From NCBI GenBank assembly GCA_031275915.1, contig JAISOC010000006.1:1-7635 (forward strand): a stretch of 7,635 bases of DNA, read 5' to 3'. Position 1 is the stretch's first letter, and every line of letters starts with the position of its first letter. The notes beneath the pieces were generated by a model that made no database searches, was not told where the DNA came from, and worked only from the letters and a program-made list of their open reading frames with translations. The DNA is from Holosporales bacterium (GTDB taxonomy: Bacteria; Pseudomonadota; Alphaproteobacteria; RUG11792). The position numbers and the translations under genes were made by a program. Positions 5,374 to 7,635 of the stretch are shown here, one piece after another.

Positions 5374-7152
5374 TTACACAGCTTCGCTAATTTTGAGCAA
5401 TATATCCCTCGCTATGGGAGCGGCTATTTTTGCTCCCCCACCTCCATGTTCGACCAACACACAGACTGCGACTCTGGGCTCATCAACAGGGGCGTATCCA
5501 ACAAAAACAGCGTGTTCCTTCTCCAGATATTCGTCTGAAGTGGTTTTATATTCCTTCCTTTGTTGTTCAGTTATCCTCCGGACCTGAGAACTTCCTGTTT
5601 TTCCCCCGAATTCCAATTCTTCTGAATGAGATCTATAAGCTGTTCCATTGGGACTATTTACAACATCATTCATTCCAGAAAGAAGAATATCTATATGTTC
5701 TTTTTTGTATTTCAGTTTTTCAACTCCATAATTGTTTTGTAATTTACAAATATACGGGGTAATTGGATATAAACCATTAACTAAAATAGAGATCATACGT
5801 GTCATTTGTAATGGAGTGGCTAGAGTGTATCCCTGTCCTATTGACATGTTAACTGTGTCTCCCTTTGTCCATTTTTGTTTTTTTTGAGTTCTTTTCCAAG
5901 CCTTTGTTGGAATAAGACCATCTTTTTCTCCTGGAATATCAATACCTGTTGGAATTCCAAGTCCAAAATCATTGGCTACCTCTGCAATATTGTCTGGAGA
6001 AAGTCTCATTGCTACATTGTAAAAATAAATATCACACGATCTTTCTATGGCCTTTTGTAAATCAAGAGATCCGTGCCCACCATATTTCCATCTCCAACAA
6101 TGATATCTATATGCTCCTATTTCAAAAATTCCATCACAATCAAATTTGGTATGTTTATTAATTACTCCATTGTGTAATCCTGTCAAGCCAACCACCATTT
6201 TAAATGCCGATCCTGGAGCATATAATCCTGAAATTGCCTTATTTATCATTGGCTTATACGGATTCTCATACAATTCCTTCAAGATATTTCTATCTATTTT
6301 TTGATTAAAAATATTGGAGTCATATCCAGGATAGGAAACGCAGGCCAATACCGCTCCGCTGTTTACATCCATTACAACACATGCTGAGCTCTGCTCAGTC
6401 GACAACCTATTATACACAAACTCTTGAAGGTCTTTATCGATAGTTAAATGTATATCCTCTCCTGGAACACTTTTTACTTCATCTATAACCCTTACAAATT
6501 GTCTTTTTGAATTAACCTCTGTATGCTTGATGCCGCTCCTTCCAAAAAGTTCTTTATCATAATTTTTTTCAATACCGCATTTGCCAATTTTGGCAGTAGG
6601 CAATCGTAGCGAAAGATTTTCAAAATGCTCAATATCTTCCTTTGTTGGGGAGCCTGTATATCCAATGATATGGGAAAAAATTAAAGAATCGTTATAGTGG
6701 CGCTGTAAACTTTTTTCAATATTTATTCCTGGAATCAGCGAAGAAGCAATTCTAAATGCCGATAAATTTTCCCAATTAGTATTTTCCTGTAAAAGAACAG
6801 ATTTGCTTGCTTTGCTGTTTATTTGCTCTATAACATCCTCCTCTAAATTCACATATTGTGTTAGTCGGTTAACAACATCATCTGAAGATTCAGAGAGATC
6901 CAGAATCACTGAATAAGAAGATTTGTTAGTTGCTATTATTTTTTCATTTGTATCCAATATATTCCCTCGCGATGGCAATATTTGTGTTGCAACTATCCTA
7001 TTTTTATCAGAAAGCAATCTGTATTGTTTTGATTTAAAAATCTGCAAGTAGGCGAGACGAGAAATAACACTTAATCCCAAGACGGTTTTAATTGTGGCAA
7101 ACATAAAGGCTCTTCTTGTAAAAAGTCTTTTTTCATCAAGCCTTCTGCTCAT
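5374..7152 (-). CDS. mrdA: Penicillin-binding protein 2 (MrdA), elongation transpeptidase
   Basis: PBP2 is the class B D,D-transpeptidase of the rod-elongation complex, cross-linking new peptidoglycan together with RodA and MreC. One N-terminal membrane anchor (about residues 14-36) is followed by the pedestal region, with SRGNILD (61-67) and GIEKNYDKELFG (193-204). The transpeptidase domain has all three catalytic motifs: SAFK (315-318, nucleophile S315 and K318), SCD (372-374) and KTG (518-520), plus HAVFVGYAP at 547-555. At 592 residues it is slightly shorter than E. coli PBP2 (633). The SCD variant of the S-x-N/D motif is usual for PBP2 rather than FtsI, which has SSN. The ATG (minus strand, ending at 7152) matches the family start but has no clear ribosome site. 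rodA, the usual downstream partner, is absent; murJ faces it instead. Confidence 0.96.
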   Translation of the reverse strand: MSRRLDEKRLFTRRAFMFATIKTVLGLSVISRLAYLQIFKSKQYRLLSDKNRIVATQILPSRGNILDTNEKIIATNKSSYSVILDLSESSDDVVNRLTQYVNLEEDVIEQINSKASKSVLLQENTNWENLSAFRIASSLIPGINIEKSLQRHYNDSLIFSHIIGYTGSPTKEDIEHFENLSLRLPTAKIGKCGIEKNYDKELFGRSGIKHTEVNSKRQFVRVIDEVKSVPGEDIHLTIDKDLQEFVYNRLSTEQSSACVVMDVNSGAVLACVSYPGYDSNIFNQKIDRNILKELYENPYKPMINKAISGLYAPGSAFKMVVGLTGLHNGVINKHTKFDCDGIFEIGAYRYHCWRWKYGGHGSLDLQKAIERSCDIYFYNVAMRLSPDNIAEVANDFGLGIPTGIDIPGEKDGLIPTKAWKRTQKKQKWTKGDTVNMSIGQGYTLATPLQMTRMISILVNGLYPITPYICKLQNNYGVEKLKYKKEHIDILLSGMNDVVNSPNGTAYRSHSEELEFGGKTGSSQVRRITEQQRKEYKTTSDEYLEKEHAVFVGYAPVDEPRVAVCVLVEHGGGGAKIAAPIARDILLKISEAV

Positions 7153-7186
7153 GATTAATATTATTTGCGTAAAATTAAATCGTTAC

Positions 7187-7216
7187 ATTCTAGCAAGTTT
7201 CGCATAAGAATATAAA
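7187..7216 (-). promoter_or_regulatory. Candidate mrdA promoter
   Basis: On the minus strand, TTTATA (7216-7211; 4 of 6 matches to TTGACA) and TAGAAT (7192-7187; 5 of 6) are 18 bp apart. Transcription would begin near 7180, about 28 nt before the mrdA ATG. Its -10 is the same hexamer as at 178-183. It lies between mrdA and repeat copy 2, in the only non-repeat sequence upstream of the gene. Confidence 0.35.
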
Positions 7217-7229
7217 CTTCTGCCAAAAA

Positions 7230-7514
7230 GGGATTGAAATTAAGTGTAAAAGTCTAGCTGTAAAACATTATCTTCTATAAACCCTGCTAGAAGTAGCGTT
7301 AGCGAACGATAGTGAGCAGCGTACACTCATACCTTCTCTTTCTTCCTATACACATACTGTATTTTCCTTTTTGGAACAGCAGTAGAGATCCCAATTGAGA
7401 AGCGCTTGGTCAAGGTAGAGAGCGAAGCGGACCTTGACCAAGATAGCGAAGCAATTGGTACAATGGAGTTCCTCCAAAAAGGAAAGCATACTGAACATTT
7501 AGTTGTCAGTCCCC
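7230..7514. repeat. Palindromic MITE-like repeat, copy 2 (285 bp, with nested insert)
   Basis: This is the same repeat as at 3540-3734, in the same orientation. Shared stretches include AGAAGTAGCGTTAGCGAAC, AGCGTACACT, ACCTTCTCTTTCTTCCTA and CATTTAGTTGTCAGTCCCC. The left end GGGATTGAAATTAAGTGT (7230-7247) is a degenerate inverted match to the right end (7495-7514), differing mainly by transitions and one gap. The internal hairpin is 12 bp here (TTTCCTTTTTGG at 7363-7374 with its complement at 7474-7485). Without the 84-bp nested insert this copy is about 201 bp, close to copy 1. It fills most of the gap between mrdA and the right-edge ABC gene. Confidence 0.85.
7375..7458. mobile_element. 84-bp nested palindromic insert within repeat copy 2
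   Basis: Copy 1 reads CCTTTTTGG then TACAATGG; copy 2 has 84 extra bases at exactly that junction. The insert holds a perfect 12-bp inverted repeat, CTTGGTCAAGGT (7405-7416) with ACCTTGACCAAG (7431-7442), enclosed by an outer CCAATTG (7391-7397) and CAATTGG (7452-7458). TTGG occurs on both sides of the insertion and could be a 4-bp target duplication. GCGAAGC, a word known to form an unusually stable DNA mini-hairpin, occurs twice (7422-7428 and 7446-7452). There is no coding capacity. The size and structure recall the small palindromic elements of Rickettsia, but I do not claim the same family. Confidence 0.75.
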
Positions 7515-7552
7515 AGAAAGGAAAAATACTTTGGCAAATTTAGAATGGTTTG

Positions 7553-7635
7553 TTATGCAAGTTTCATTAGGGCTCCATCTTTCATTTCCAAGGTTCTGTC
7601 TCCAAACGAGCTCATATATTTTGTGTTGTGCGTTA
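7553..7635 (-). CDS. ABC-transporter ATP-binding protein, C-terminal end (LolD-like, partial)
   Basis: On the minus strand, from the right edge to a TAA at 7555-7553, 26 codons read THN (with the H-loop histidine), then MSSFGDRTLEMKDGALMKLA. The pattern THN, about 8 residues, D-R-x-L-x-x-x-D-G-x-L is the standard end of ABC ATPase subunits. It fits best the LolD/MacB-type family, which drives lipoprotein release or other export. Only the tail is visible, so the substrate cannot be set. The Walker A, signature and Walker B motifs would lie beyond the window. It is co-directional with mrdA but separated from it by repeat copy 2. Confidence 0.7.
   Translation of the reverse strand, partial: THNTKYMSSFGDRTLEMKDGALMKLA

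Noticed and set aside
5393..6161. Plus-strand frames opposite mrdA
   Set aside because: They are shadows of a clearly assigned PBP2 gene and show no coding features.
7617..7629. 13-bp match TATTTTGTGTTGT shared with 2590-2602
   Set aside because: It is low-complexity T/G-rich sequence; one such match is expected by chance at about this window size, and the flanks do not match.

Overview
The window looks like a piece of chromosome from an AT-rich alphaproteobacterium, probably a host-associated or intracellular lineage of the Holosporales or Rickettsiales type. Three things support this. The tmRNA gene is circularly permuted (two-piece), a form typical of Alphaproteobacteria. The SspB next to it is of the alphaproteobacterial type. 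The sequence is strongly AT-rich, with weak ribosome binding sites and small palindromic repeats between genes. The order- or family-level placement is inference.

Layout. Bases 1-214 hold the possible tail of an upstream reading frame (stop at 69-71), two GC-rich hairpins and a good sigma70-like promoter. Bases 215-2128 (+) encode a 637-residue protein with an N-terminal signal sequence that I cannot assign to a family. Bases 2185-2590 (+) hold a promoter and the permuted ssrA gene: acceptor half first, then an 11-nt spacer, then the coding half with the tag frame. Next come sspB (2639-3085, +) and nuoC (3090-3539, +), 4 nt apart. A 195-bp repeat with terminal inverted repeats starts directly after the nuoC stop. 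murJ (3815-5341, +) and mrdA/PBP2 (5374-7152, -) follow, convergent with 32 bp between their stop codons. A second, longer copy of the repeat (7230-7514) contains an 84-bp nested palindromic insert that copy 1 lacks. At the right edge is the last 26 codons of an ABC-transporter ATPase on the minus strand (7553-7635), resembling LolD.

How the genes work together. ssrA and sspB are functional partners: tmRNA rescues stalled ribosomes and adds a degradation tag, and SspB delivers tagged proteins to ClpXP. Here they sit side by side. The encoded tag is unusual: 30 residues with 11 Arg, 1 Lys and no acidic residue, yet it keeps the C-terminal Leu-Ala-Ala that ClpX reads. murJ (lipid II flippase) and mrdA (elongation transpeptidase) act at successive steps of peptidoglycan synthesis, so a cell wall is probably made. 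nuoC is alone, without other complex I genes in the window, and appears to lack the usual C-terminal extension exactly where the repeat begins.

The most interesting items are the basic tmRNA tag, the ssrA-sspB pairing, the repeat family with a nested element inside its hairpin loop, and the nuoC end at the repeat edge.
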